Below are positions 33,608 to 45,344 of a stretch of 64,000 nt of DNA, piece by piece. Under the pieces are notes generated by a model. That model had not been told where the DNA came from and ran no database searches. It saw only the letters and a list, made by a program, of their open reading frames with translations. Every line of letters starts with the position of its first letter. Positions within the stretch are counted from its first letter, which is position 1. Source of the stretch: Salticus scenicus (lineage: Eukaryota > Arthropoda > Arachnida > Araneae > Salticidae); NCBI GenBank assembly GCA_963930645.1, contig OZ005662.1, forward strand, positions 78,027,841 through 78,091,840. The letters are read 5' to 3'. Both the position numbers and the translations under genes were made by a program.

Positions 33608-33765
33608 TTTGATTGCAGCACACGTGCCTTTTCTTTCGGCTGACGAGGGGTCGTGTCTTCTTTCGACCCGAAACAGTTGCTGCGACTTCTAGCCTTTTAT
33701 GGTGTTTATTAAAAGTTTTATACTTATTACTTTTAAACGCCAGATCTGTGGTGCTTTTAATGATG
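33608..33765 (+). repeat. CTGANGA...GAAAC repeat, copy 2
   Basis: The sequence runs 'ttgattgcagc', GGCTGACGAGGGGTCG, CGACCCGAAACAG, then 'ttttatggtgtttatt' and 'ttaaacgccagatctgtgg'. GGGTCG and CGACCC can pair. Such CTGAnGA-stem-GAAAC segments are found in the terminal repeats of Penelope-like retroelements, some of which are hammerhead ribozymes. Relatedness here is inferred only from the motif. Confidence 0.5.
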
Positions 33766-34039
33766 AGATTTTTTGCATATTTAAAAATTCGAAGAATTTT
33801 GTTAGTTATATTTCTTCCACTCCGTTCTTCCCTGATGATGCTTGGAAATTTCTCCCGTAACTTCGTTTTCTGATTAATTTTGAATTTTTAGATTTTGCAT
33901 TTTTAGATCTTATTTTAATTTTTAATTTCATTTATTTGTTTATTTTATTAATTAATGTTTTTAATTCTAGTCACGCCAGTATTTTTATGTACGTTCGAGT
34001 TTATTTGTTTTGGCTCTTCACTTAAAACGGTTTTGTGCG

Positions 34040-34180
34040 TTCCCGCTTTGATTGCAGCGCTCGTACCTACTTTATTCACCTGACGAAGGGTTATGCCTTC
34101 TTTCGACCCGAAACAATCCTTGCGACCTCTAGCATTTTATGGTGTTTATTCAAAGTTTTGTTCTCACTACATACAAAAAT
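34040..34180 (+). repeat. CTGANGA...GAAAC repeat, copy 3
   Basis: The sequence runs 'ttgattgcagcgctcg', CACCTGACGAAGGGT, ACCCGAAACAA, then 'ttttatggtgtttatt'. It is collinear with copy 2 but lacks the last block. Confidence 0.5.
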
Positions 34181-34239
34181 GTATACATATAAATGCAAAC
34201 ACACACATATACATACACATTCATAAGAAAATACACAAT

Positions 34240-34915
34240 AATGCACATTAAAATTAACAAAACTTTTAATTTAATATATCTTACTAGAAAAGCAACGGTT
34301 CGTGAACGAACCGAATTCCGAATGCGGGAAAAATTTCAAAATCAAACTCGATATGTGCAAAACTTATCCTGATGTTGTTTGCGTGCCAATAGATCAAAGT
34401 TTGTTAACGAAACCATTTCTAAATTCATGAAATCAATGAAGGTAGTGTAGATCTTATCACTAAAAAAATCTCCGAACAGAAATAAATGAAGATTTCAGAA
34501 TATTTTTTTTCCAGTACAAAGAACTAATAAAAACTTTATTTAACCAAATTTATCCAAACAAAATTTAGCCGAAAATTTCCTTATACAGAACGTTTTTAAT
34601 AAAAATATTTTCGTGTTTCTTAATTACATCTTCGTCTTTACCGGTAGGATCCATCTGATACAAGTGAGAGAATGAGAGACAACAAACAAAAGAGATCGAC
34701 ACTTTTAAAATCAAATCGCCTTTACCTCTAGGATACATCTGATTCAAAATAGATAATGAAAGAGAGCAAACAAAAGTGATCCACACTTTAAAAATCAGTA
34801 AAGTAGCCTCAATCTGCGCTTGCATAAAAATGTGATTATTCCTATACTATATACTTAAAATTCAAAAGCTCAAGCTGTAAAACAAAATGTAAGCAACACA
34901 GTTGCTTCTTTTTAA
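34240..34915. other. no recognised content
   Basis: AT-rich sequence. A local repeat of 'atctgatacaagtgagag' / 'atctgattcaaaatagata' about 60 bp apart (34650-34760) suggests a small internal duplication. Nothing is coding. Confidence 0.4.
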
Positions 34916-34920
34916 ACGTT

Positions 34921-35200
34921 CACTGTAAAAAAAAAAAAAATGTTCTTAAAAATAAGTATATATTGTCTCAAAATAGATACGAAAGAATATATAATTAAAT
35001 GTGAAAACCCATGTACTCATTTTTGAGTATATTGGCATGCTCGAAAATGGGGTTGACCAATAAGAATCCCAATATCCCCATGTTTGACATGTCAATGTAC
35101 TCAAAAATGAGTACATGGGTTTTCAAATTTAAGTATATATTGTTTCGGGGCTATTTTGAGACAATATATTCCTATTTTTAAGAACCTATTTTTTACTGGG
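34921..35200. mobile_element. 280-bp palindromic MITE
   Basis: The ends are CACTGTAAAAAAAA and the inverted TTTTTTACTGGG. Nested inverted arms follow ('ttcttaaaaataagtatata' and its complement, then 'cccatgtactcatttttgag' and its complement). The centre is 'accaataagaatccca'. The tips resemble the CACTGT family, but the arms are unrelated to it. Confidence 0.7.
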
Positions 35201-35204
35201 TTCT

Positions 35205-36050
35205 CTTATAAACATTTTCTTTATTCTATTTCTTTATTTCTATTTCTTTAATCTATTTCTTATAAACATTTTATACATATGCCACAAGCATCGCATAAAC
35301 TCATAATTTTTACACTCTTTTGAAGATAGCAAGTGATCATATTTTTACATAAAAACCAAAACATTAAATTCATTTAACAATTTATTTATTTACTTTTTTT
35401 TTTTTTACATTTTGTTCAGCATGTCATCTTATACTCGATGTGTCCACACACATAGTCCACGGAAATCTCTTAGCCATTTATATATATATATATATATAGA
35501 TAGATAGATATATGTCCTTATGAAATACGTTGAATGAAATTTCTCTGCTATATTTTACTTTAAAAAATGTTCTTTTTAAAATTTTATTACCTTATAAAAC
35601 ACCGAAATACGAATACAAATGAAAACATGAATATTCCTCTCTTGTTAAATTTATATTTCAATTTCATATCTCGAGTTTCCTAAAGAGAACAAACATTCTT
35701 GTTTATTTTTAGAATAAATATTGATCCAAGCATTCCAGCATAAAAATATCTCTTTTTTTGTAGTATTTCATTGGAATTTTGATTAGTTGATTTTTTAAAA
35801 CCTGTTAAGTTAGTTATTTATTAAATCATTTTATAAATATCTCAATAACACTAATTTTATACTATTATATAATTCTCTAAAATAACTATAAATAACAGAG
35901 GAATTTAAAAATCAGTTTTTATTTATGTTTTCATTTAATAATACATGAATGAAAGAAATTCTTCTTTTCGGATATCACTTTTTGTTACACAAATATATAT
36001 ATATATAGATATATTGGTATTTCTACAGTAATCTTTGTTTTTACTATATT
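35205..36050. other. no recognised content
   Basis: AT-rich sequence with short (TA)n runs near 35480 and 35993. No gene or repeat could be supported. Confidence 0.4.
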
Positions 36051-36051
36051 A

Positions 36052-36503
36052 CGCTGAGAAAAAAAAAATATACCAACTTCACCTAGAAGGAGTAAGTGGT
36101 CATTTTCTAAATCCTTTAACTAGAAATATAGATTTCCGAGCTATGCGCAAAAGGTACGCCAATAAAATGAATTGACGAAATGTTCGAGAATTTCTAGTCT
36201 ACACATTTCTAGATGGTGAAACAATATTCTGAGTATTCTGAATCTTTTGAATTGCGAGAAATTTTCGCTTGATTTTCTAGAATTGGGTTATAAACAATGA
36301 TTATATTCTTGTATTCGTCTTTATTTGCAGAGATTTTTAAATAACTTTGCCTTCGAGAATATAGGCAAATGCTCTAGAATTCTAATAAGTGTTTCTAGAA
36401 CTCGCTTTCAAAGGGGACTAGAATTTATAAGGATGACATGAAACCATTTTTTCTGAAGCCACAATTTAGATTCTACATGTCAGTTACAGAATTATGTCTC
36501 AGT
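36052..36503 (+). mobile_element. CACTGAG-type MITE, copy 3 (uninterrupted)
   Basis: This copy of about 452 bp runs from CGCTGAGAAAAAAAA to 'tatgtctcagta'. It is the intact reference for the split copy at 2573/7024. At 36287-36288 it reads 'attgggttataaac' where the other copy holds the Helitron pair. Confidence 0.7.
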
Positions 36504-36509
36504 ATAGAG

Positions 36510-37245
36510 ATTTTTGTTTAATATTAACGTTAATAAAAAAGCATTCCTGTTAGAGCGTTCTAAATGAATTACTAAATACCAATTATAATTTGTTTTAAAT
36601 TGTTTAGTAAAATGTGCGCTATTAATTGATTCGTAAGTTGCATATGTAACAAAATATTCATAATTAAAAGTTTTGTACTAACTTGCAGTGAGAATATTGA
36701 AATTGGAAATATTGATTTTTTATATTTACTTGTTTATTGGCTTTAACTGAGAGATTTGATTTAACTGTAAAACAACTGATTCATTTTAGACAATATTTTC
36801 CATGGCTGCATATCAGCATCTCTGCAATTTAAATACACAGATTTTTTAAATAAATTATTAATATGAAGAACAATTATTTTCAGATTTTTGTAAATGTATT
36901 CATAAGGTTTATATTTACAACCACAAATCACAGCATGACATATTTTTAGCTATAGGTAAATCTAGGGCAGATGGTCATAGAGATGACCATTCTAAATATT
37001 TCCTAAACTTGATCATAGATGGATACATAAACTTTGATCGTAGGAAACAGTTCAATGGTTTCATTCATTGGGACATGCAGCTATGTTTTTCGATTATAAA
37101 AATCAAGTGAAATTGTATTATTTATTTAATTTAGTGGTTGAATATTTTTGTTGGGTTAGTTATTTGAATGTTTTACAATACGTATGTTGCAATGATGTAC
37201 AATGACGGAGTGATGTTTTAAAGTATGTTGATATCTATGTTTCAG
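36510..37245. other. no recognised content
   Basis: AT-rich sequence. It could hold the unrecognisable upstream part of the transposase relic that follows. Confidence 0.35.
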
Positions 37246-37280
37246 TTTCAGGAGAGATGGGCGCGTAAAATCGAGGAATG

Positions 37281-37552
37281 ATGGCTACCTATAAAACATC
37301 AAAAACTTATGATATACCATCGCCAACAAAAGTACTTTATAATATTTCACCAATTCCTGATGTACCCACGTCAAAAACGTTCAAGTGGTATTTATGGCAC
37401 GTTTAATAGCAACTAAGTGGCTATGGTTTTGACAACACCAGAAAATATTGAAAAAATCGGAAACTTCCCTCCCAGAAACGGATAATTTATATATATATAT
37501 ATATATATAAAGCTTAAAAATGTGAAAAAGCCTAAAAGAAACGCAAAAAAGG

Positions 37553-37592
<40 letters not shown>

Positions 37593-37757
37593 GACACTAT
37601 CATCCAAGAAGATGAAATACATTTAAAATTATCAGATTCTACAGATTCCGAAGGAATAGAATTCAATGAGAATCACTGTGTTGGTTCCGAAGAATACAAT
37701 ACCACAAACAAGACAAATGATTGGATAAATTTAGAAATTTTCATTCCTCAATCTTGA
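37281..37757 (+). pseudogene. pogo/jerky-like transposase C-terminal remnant
   Basis: This is the decayed tail of a DDE transposase. In successive frames it shows ISPIPDVPTS, then VLTTPENIEKIGN (the usual 'vLTsTP.n' linker), a lysine-rich stretch KNVKKPKRNAKKEKKK, and an acidic patch LSDSTDSEGIE. HCVGSEEY...TNDWI matches the spacing of the C-x2-C...W zinc-finger-like tail of pogo/Tigger-type proteins, with the cysteines partly lost. A (TA)n run at 37487 and a poly-A run of about 36 bases interrupt it. The catalytic part is absent. The assignment rests on motif order, so related DDE families remain possible. Confidence 0.45.
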
Positions 37758-37775
37758 AAATTCATTTCAAATAAA

Positions 37776-37880
37776 TTGGAGTGGTAGGTTGGTTTTTGGT
37801 ACCAACTATGTGAAAAATACCAGGCGGATTCACAACTACTGAGCTACTGTGGCTGATAAACAGCTCGGTATTTCGATTGG
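37776..37880 (-). repeat. tRNA-like SINE, deleted copy
   Basis: The sequence runs 'ttggagtgg', 'ccaactatgtgaaaaatacc', then a shortened tRNA-like centre ('actactgagctac') and 'tgataaacagctcggtattt'. Both flanks match the 10.7-kb pair, while most of the anticodon and T arms are gone. Confidence 0.65.
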
Positions 37881-37889
37881 ATAAAATAC

Positions 37890-39550
37890 ATAAGGTTTTT
37901 GAAGTGCTTCCATGAAACGTGTAGGAACTCTCAAAGCTTTTACCAAAAATGTGGTAAAATTTTACGAAAAGTGAAGTATTGAAGATATGCTTCACATTTT
38001 GTTTATTTGAATTTTACTCAATCATTGTCAGTGATAGAATTGCATTTTTACAACTCGCTATATACGTTTTTACCACTTTTCTATTAACTCGCTTTCATGT
38101 TTGTTTGTCCAGTACAAATCTTGCAATCGATTCTTAACTAACTTCCCGACTAGCTAGACATTTGAAACTTTTAAAATAGCTCAGAACACGATGACAACGC
38201 ATTCATTTAATACTTTTATGAAATTAATAAATGTTTGAAAATTTCTTACAATTGCTCTCTTTATTACGCATTTGATTTTTTTCATTCCAGTTTAAGTGAT
38301 AATTCGTCAAAAAAAATTTCAAAAACGAATTTTTTTTAATACATAGAATTGTCAATTTTACATGATTCAACAGAAAATTTAAAAATATTATATATAAAAA
38401 GTTTCTTTTATCTTGTAATTATTCATGATTAACTATCTGAAGTGTTTTTTTTTTTTTTTTTTTTTTCTATTTTAACTTCACTGTTTCTTTCTGGTACTGG
38501 AAGGTCATCTCTCCTCCGCTTGAAAGAGAGATGGGCATCTTCCATTTTAATTTCAAACTATATTTCCCAGTTTTTGTTCTTAATGTTTTGCTTTTTACCT
38601 GAAATATCTTTTGTATAAGAATTTTAAATATACACAAATATTTCTTGTGTTTGCATTCTAAGAACTTTTATTTCAATCTTTAAAAACAATGGTTATATAT
38701 CCTAGAGTTCTCGAATTCTGCTTTTTAAAATGATACCTAGAAATATTTACTGGATCATTTTGTGCAGTTATGAAATAAATAGTATTTAATTCGAACAACA
38801 ATATTCATATAATTATAAGTTAATAACAGGATTATCTACAGTAAGTTGACTAAATGACCCCATTTTGTCGCGATAGTCCCCATAATTGGTAGTTTAACTT
38901 TTTCCCACCCGCATGAACAAGTTTTCTAAAAAAAGCTTTTGTTGCAATTTATAATTTAAAATTGATGAATGTGCAGTTTTTTGAAGTACTATTTTTTGTT
39001 CCCATTTCGTATTTTGAAACTGGAGACACCGCGCTAATTTGTTCCCGTTTTTCCTTTATAGCAATTTGGTCACCTTAATCTAAAGGATTTTTTTAAAAAA
39101 AAGAACAAGAAGAAGAAAACTATCATAGAAATAACTGTATCTTTAATTTATTTAAAAATTATTTTCTTTAAAAACATACTTATTGAAATATTAGTAAAAT
39201 GTAATTATTCATCCTTTTATTAATTTAAGGTTTGTTTCTGTAAAATCATACTTATAACCAGAAGTGGAAGTGTTTAACGGCTTCGGCACCACTATTTTTG
39301 TTTAGAAAAAGTTAGTGTATTTTTACATTACTATTTTGCAATTAAATAGGATAGAGATAATTGTTAAAAAATACTGGTGGGAGAATTCCGTTAAAATAAG
39401 GAAATATTGCACGCCTGCTTATAACACATACGTATAAAATATTATTTTTTCTTTTCTCTCTTTCTTTTTACTTTTTTTTTTTTTTTTTTTTAACGAGGTT
39501 AATTATTTTAGCATTTTATTCAATATACAATGGTATATAGCTGTAAGAAT
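37890..39550. other. gene-free stretch
   Basis: No gene is seen. A compact hairpin at 38499-38543 (GGAAGGTCATCTCTC pairing with GAGAGATGGGCATCTTCC) is the only notable structure. T-runs are present near 38446-38466 and 39472-39490. Confidence 0.4.
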
Positions 39551-39554
39551 TGCC

Positions 39555-39795
39555 TTAACCCTTTGTATCCTACCGGGAATTTAAAGTCTCATAAAAAAAA
39601 TTCCTCAATATAGCCTAAATTTACTACAGGATTAATTGGAACTTCAAAGTCCCTATAGTTTAAACTTTCCTTATAATTAAGCTATAGTTTAAGCTAAATT
39701 TAATATGAGATGTTTCTCATGCAGCAAAGAAATATAATAAAAAAGTTTCAAACTATTTTATCAAAAATAATGTAATTTGGGATATAAAGGGTTAA
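39555..39795. mobile_element. piggyBac-type MITE (TTAA, CCCTTTGTATCC)
   Basis: TTAA flanks both sides of inverted ends CCCTTTGTATCC and GGATATAAAGGG, for a length of about 240 bp. The target and the CCCTTT start fit piggyBac. Confidence 0.6.
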
Positions 39796-40095
39796 GTAAA
39801 TTAACTGTTTGAAATATTTTTTATTTTATTCCTTAATGTTTATAATTTGTACTTTAATTAATTACAAAATGTATTTTTTCCAAATTTTAATATGCTAAAT
39901 TTAATATGAGATGTTTCTCATGCAGCAAAGAAATATAATAAAAGAGTTTAAAACTATTTTGCCAAAAATAAGGTAATTTGGGATATAAAGGGTTAAATAA
40001 ATTAACTGTTTAAAATATTTATTATTTTATTCTTTAATGTTCATAATTTGTACTTTAATTAATTACAAAATGTATTTCTTCCAAAATTTTGATAT
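39693..40095. repeat. 201-bp tandem duplication of a MITE end
   Basis: The block from 'gctaaatttaatatgagatg' through 'gggatataaagggttaa' to 'aattacaaaatgtatt' is present twice (from 39693 and from 39894). Each copy ends its MITE part with GGGTTAA (39791 and 39992). A third, isolated 'aaagggttaa' lies at 40305. A copy of a MITE right end with its flank was therefore duplicated locally. Confidence 0.8.
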
Positions 40096-40319
40096 TTTTA
40101 TTTATTGAAAAATTATGATTTTTATTGGCATCAGTGGTTATATTAAACATAAACAAACACCTCTCAGTTGCTTTATTAGCTATATTAATTCGTAATCTGC
40201 TATTACTCCTATTTAAAAAAAATATTTATACATATTACTTTTGAAATAAATGTATGACAAAATATAAGATTTATTGTTTTATGGAAGGAAAAAATTGAGA
40301 ATGAAAGGGTTAAAGTGTA

Positions 40320-41775
40320 TGATTTGGCATAATTTGTAAAGAAGTATCTTTGAAAAGCAAATTTTTAATAACAAATACAAAATACTTACTAATGTTAATA
40401 TTAATATTAAACGTTATCACCAGCCCTTATTAAGATTTTATAACAATGACACACTACAAATACGACCAATTGCAAATTTTTCATATTAATTAAAAGTAAG
40501 GAAACTTTACACAAAGCCTTACAAGCTGCTTTTTTAAACTTGTGATAAAGAGATTTGCGTGATATCAAGCACGTAAATTGTTATAATCGATTCTTTTCTT
40601 GATACAAAGTTCGTCTTCGTGCTTAATAATACCAGCGCTGTATTCAGATTTCAGAACTGAATTTGAGATAATGGCAACAGGTTGTGGCAGGAACGGCTGA
40701 TATATAACACAGTAATCATGCGGTTTTTATGGTTCAATAAATGTTTTTAATAGTGTACGTCAATATTTCTTTCTTTTCTTTTCTTTTTTCTTTTTTTTTT
40801 TTATTAAATTTATTTCTTAAATTTGTTGATTGAAGTTTGAATAGAATGCAGAAAAGGAAAGTAGATTCAGAAATATAGATAACATTTATTTATTTATTTA
40901 TTTATTAAATAACGCTCTTTAAAATATATCTGAGTTTGGAAGAATGATTTTTTAAGATTAAGTGTGTTTTATAATAACATTGAAATATTACTGAGTTATA
41001 GAGTATTTTACGGGTAATAAATAAAGCAATTACTGTTGTTAAAGAGGAAATAAGTTTGCGATCAATTTCTAAAACAGCGTGCGATTTTATAAATCAAAAT
41101 TGCATTATATATTAAATAAAACAATTGGAAGTTTGTAGGTTTTTAGATCGCAAATTTAAAAAAATTAATGCGAAATTTAGTGGGGGGGGGGGGGGGGGGG
41201 GATCACCTTTCTATTCAGTTAAAAGAATCTCTATTAGATATCTTATTATAGTCTGAATATAGACATTAGTAATCATAATATTTAGATAATGATCATAAAA
41301 ATTAAAGACTCATAATCCCTATTAATCGAAAACATTAATTGCTTGCAAAAATCAGTGAAAAATATGCTATTAAAAATTAAAATTATGCATATTTCTATGG
41401 GTATTAAAATTAACTTTTTACTACGTCTTTCAAATTTCATTATATTACTATGTAACTGGATTTAGAATACAATAAAAATAAATGTAGTATAAAATAGAAC
41501 AATAATTTTAATCGGTTGTTATTTAAAAAAAAAATCGGTTTAGATGTAATTATCATTCCGCTTGTAATTATTATTTTTAAATTTCTGTGATCGTTTTGAT
41601 AGAAAATAATGCTAGCAGAAATTGTTAGTGAGTATTAAAAACAATTTTATGCTATCGATTATTCTGTTTACGTATAACAAATATACGGATATTTCTAAAT
41701 TTTTCTTTTCAAATTATAGATTGTAGCTTGATTAAATGACAAATAGTAATGCAAAAATCAGTGAATAAATTTTAA
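40320..41775. other. gene-free stretch with G20 tract
   Basis: AT-rich sequence. The only striking element is a run of 20 G at 41182-41201. A TTTA run lies at 40887-40910 and T-runs near 40790. Confidence 0.45.
41182..41201. repeat. poly-G tract
   Basis: Twenty consecutive G in otherwise AT-rich DNA. It could form a quadruplex on this strand and is prone to length error in assemblies. Confidence 0.95.
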
Positions 41776-41780
41776 AGATA

Positions 41781-41960
41781 TTGGGTTGAGTAATAACGTA
41801 GCAAAACTTATACTAATGAGCTCCTTCTGGCCTACAGATGGCATCCTGAGCTTGCCATCAGCTGCAGTTTGCCGCACATAACTGCAGCAGTGAGCCGTTT
41901 ACAGCTGTCAGCAGTGATGGAAGCGTACAGTAAAAATGCCGGTGGCCCAGAAGTGGCATA
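41781..41960 (+). mobile_element. possible mariner 5'-end fragment
   Basis: TTGGGTTGAGTAATAACGTAGC after a TA resembles the ends of irritans-type mariners. A GC-richer leader follows, with 'agatggcatc' and then 'cagctgtcagcagtgATGGA'. No transposase motif follows, so this would be a truncated end. Weak evidence. Confidence 0.3.
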
Positions 41961-41964
41961 CATA

Positions 41965-42395
41965 GAAGTGGAATAAATGTATGTTATCTGTAATTTAGTA
42001 CATACGTAATCATAAACATAATCACAGTAGTATGCAATGCAAAAATATGTAAATTATTTCAACAATAAACCTATATATTATTATGCACGCAAAAGTTGCG
42101 TTTGTTACGGAATATTCTATATTTTACTAAATTATATCACATCCAGTAAACTATCAAAGTAAAAGCTGTTAATTACGCAATAAGGTTAGGTTTAAAAATC
42201 ATTTAGAAATATATAAAAAAAAAATACTTCTATTAAAATGCATTTTGAGCAAAATAATGTTACTGCTACAACAGATTATCTTGAGATGACATTTCCAGAA
42301 GAACATGAAGCCAAAACCGTAACCGCCTAAACCAATAAGTAATATAGCACTACTTAATGTTTTGGTGTAGTCAATATGGTTTCTGCGGTAATTCT
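41965..42395. other. no recognised content
   Basis: AT-rich sequence. A 30-residue ATG frame at 42238-42330 has balanced codon content but no recognisable motif. Confidence 0.35.
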
Positions 42396-42399
42396 GCTA

Positions 42400-42590
42400 C
42401 ACAGTGAAAAAAAAAAAAAAAAAAAAAGTCCTGTTTGCTGCAGTTTGCTGCTAGAAATTTTCTGTAATTCAGAAAAATGCGTTCTATCAACGGAAAAATT
42501 ACGTTGATACAACGTATTTTTCTGAATTACAGAAAATTCCTGGCAACAAACTGCAGCAAGCAGGAATTTTTTTTTTTTTTTTTGACAGTG
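42400..42590. mobile_element. CACTGT foldback MITE, subfamily C
   Basis: This 191-bp palindrome has the 'tttgctgcagtttgctg' duplicated arm of subfamily C and expanded A and T tracts next to the tips. It ends TTTGACAGTG followed by TA. Confidence 0.85.
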
Positions 42591-42599
42591 TACTGCAGC

Positions 42600-43015
42600 A
42601 GCCGTCGTTAGTAGACAACAATTAACTTGATTTGCTCTGCATGATGATACGCCGTACGTCAACTCTTGTTATATTTTTCTGTGTAGTCTGTATATTATGA
42701 AAGTTCATATACTTATGTAGAAAATAAATATTAAATTTGTTAAGAAGTTTGAGTACATTAGTAAAATAAACAAAAAATTGAAACAAATTGAAACCTATTT
42801 ATTAAATATAGAATTAGAAGCGCAAAACTGTCAAAGATACTAATTAAGCTCTAGCCGAAAGTTATTTGTATAAAACGACAATTAAGTACTTGTTTTTTAG
42901 GAAAAACTTAAAGTAATTCTGAGTATTGAATCAGAAAAACAGTTATTAAATAAATGGCAGGAGTATATCAGAGTTCATTATAAAATTTTTGGCCTTGGAA
43001 TAATTAAACCTAGAA

Positions 43016-43046
<31 letters not shown>

Positions 43047-43736
43047 TTGTATGTATTTTTTAAGAAATCAATGATTCCTATAATAATTTTACTGTTTACA
43101 TTTAACGTTTAACGTTCTAAGTAGTTAGTAGATTTTAAAATCTATTTTTTAAACTGTTTAAGGTAATAGTTCAACATTTCATCAAAACAAAGGTCCCAGA
43201 TTGGCATTTTTATCTGCAACCAATATTCTGGTGCTAAGTTTAATCCTTCCAGAGGTGCTCACTTCTGAAATGGCACTACTAAAATGGTGAAACATTTCAC
43301 CAAAATATTAGTTACAGTTAACTGGAACTTTTATTCTAGTGAAATGTAGGATTTTATTTTTAACATTGTAGTCTAAAATTTGTGAGAAACTTCTGTATAC
43401 TCTTAAAACTGAAATATTTTATTAGATTTAAGCTTTTTAGGTAAGTTTAATGTCAATTTAATTTTAATTTGTCATTTATTTATAATTATAGTTCTCAAAA
43501 AAGAACCAAAAGTTTTTATTCTCTAAAATGATAAATATCTAGAGTAAAGCAGTTGTTTGGATAGTTTAATCAGAAGGAGTCTAGTAGTTCTTTAACTGAA
43601 TTCTAGCTATTATAAAGAAACAAATATTGAACAATTTAAAAATTATTCTGACCATACATTAATTATACAGGCCTGTGAAATCATACTTTTCATTTTGTTT
43701 TACTTTTTTTGTGCGCTGCGTTGGGTCTCTCTGATG
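42600..43736. other. gene-free stretch
   Basis: AT-rich sequence with a (TTA)n run at 43017-43046. No coding or terminal-repeat structure was found. Confidence 0.4.
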
Positions 43737-43738
43737 TA

Positions 43739-44532
43739 TAGTACCCGCCGCATATTAAAATCACATTCGTTCTGAGACAAAGTGATTTTATAAAGCGGCT
43801 GATTTTTATAGGCGGCGAACGTTCCTGCACTCAAGAAGGAGGTATTACTTCCCTGAATTTGGAAAGAAATTTCAAAAGGTAACAAATATTGGAATTAATA
43901 AACAATATTAATTAACGTTTGACAATTAATTAATTAATTATTACTTAAAAATAAGTAAATTAAACAGATTCTAAATTTCGATATGCTTTCCTTTGAGGAA
44001 AATTATAGTTACTTTGCAAAAAGTTCACGCTTTTCTTTTAAATTTAAAATTTTTCCATTTAAAACTTTTGCTTCTTAGTTATTTAAGAACTAGAAATTCT
44101 TTTTTAATTATTAAAAATTAAAAAATATACATATCACATGCGAACCAAATCAAATTTGTAACTTATCACCTCGCTTTGAAGAATACATTCCTGGAAATTA
44201 TTACTAAAACAAGTGATGGGGGCGTGTTAAATTTGTAAGTATGCTTTAAATGTAAACTTTTCGACAAAGAGAGATAACAGATTACTAAATTTTAATTTCT
44301 TTTTTTATTTCAAAAATAAAAGGTCAGAGTGCAAATAAAAATTTACTTAGTGTTCATAAATGGTATTTTTGCTGCTGAAGAGATCTTTTTGAGTTTATTA
44401 ACCGGCGATGTTGATTTTATTAAGCGGCGGTTTTAAAATTAGTTTGTATTGATCTGATTCCGGTCCTGACAATTTGATCAGATTAAGTGGCTGATTTTAT
44501 TAAGCAATGAATTTATTAAGCGGTGGTTACTG
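43739..44532. mobile_element. pogo/Tigger-type deletion derivative
   Basis: The ends are (T)AGTACCCGCCGCATATTAAA on the left and, inverted, CAGTAACCACCGCTTAATAA on the right, each with a TA target. Both subterminal regions repeat 'attttattaagcggctga'-type motifs, as in pogo/Tigger elements. The length is about 794 bp and no transposase remains. Confidence 0.65.
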
Positions 44533-44534
44533 TA

Positions 44535-45255
44535 TTTTGATAAGCTGAATTCAGAAATGTTTGTCTTTTCCTCTTATAACGTAAGAATTTTTTTACAAAG
44601 TAAGGATGAAGTTCGGAAAATGTCACACAGAAACTGTAATGTATTCGAAATTGTTTATATATAAAATACCATAAAGTAGACTACCATTATCTTTTAAATG
44701 TGTTTCTTTACGTTGAAGATTCCATTACAGCCTTTTCTCTTGTGCACGGTTTGGTGGTCTTCAGAGGGGATTCACTATGCAGTATCTAACAATAATCTGC
44801 TAACATGTTAACTCTCCATGGTCCCTAATATCTCGTCTATATTTCTTTGATGTCTTGATGAAATAGCTATTTTTGTTCTTCACTAACAACACCCAGATTT
44901 TACGGAAAATAACTTATTCAAAAGGGGGAGCTTAAACCTCGCAAAATCCCAATTTTGTCAAAACTGTGCATGATGGAATTTTTTAAACAGATTTTCCTTA
45001 ATTAACATCTAAAAATTCACCATAAAAACACATCGTCTTGAAGAAACAAATTCCATCACACTCCTGTTTTACATGTAATATTTAATGAATCATATTATAA
45101 TTATATTTGCTTAAATATATATATATATATATATATATACTAAAAATTTTTCCGGTTTGATATTTGCTGCTAAAGAAGAAAATATTTACATTACACTTAT
45201 AAATAATTCTCCATCACGTTACCGAGAAATGCTTTAGATAGTTAAAAGTTAGTTA

Positions 45256-45289
<34 letters not shown>

Positions 45290-45340
45290 TAACCATAAAT
45301 AATTTAAATTATCTTACTTAATATAGATATATATATAGAT
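44535..45340. other. gene-free stretch with simple repeats
   Basis: A (TA)n run lies at about 45118-45139, (AAT)n at 45255-45287 and ATAGATATAT runs near 45320-45347. Nothing else was recognised. Confidence 0.45.
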
Positions 45341-45344
45341 ATAT

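Noticed and set aside
42238..42330. Short frame of 30 residues with balanced composition (TTDYLEMTFPEEHE)
   Set aside because: Too short to call, with no recognised motif or flanking signal.
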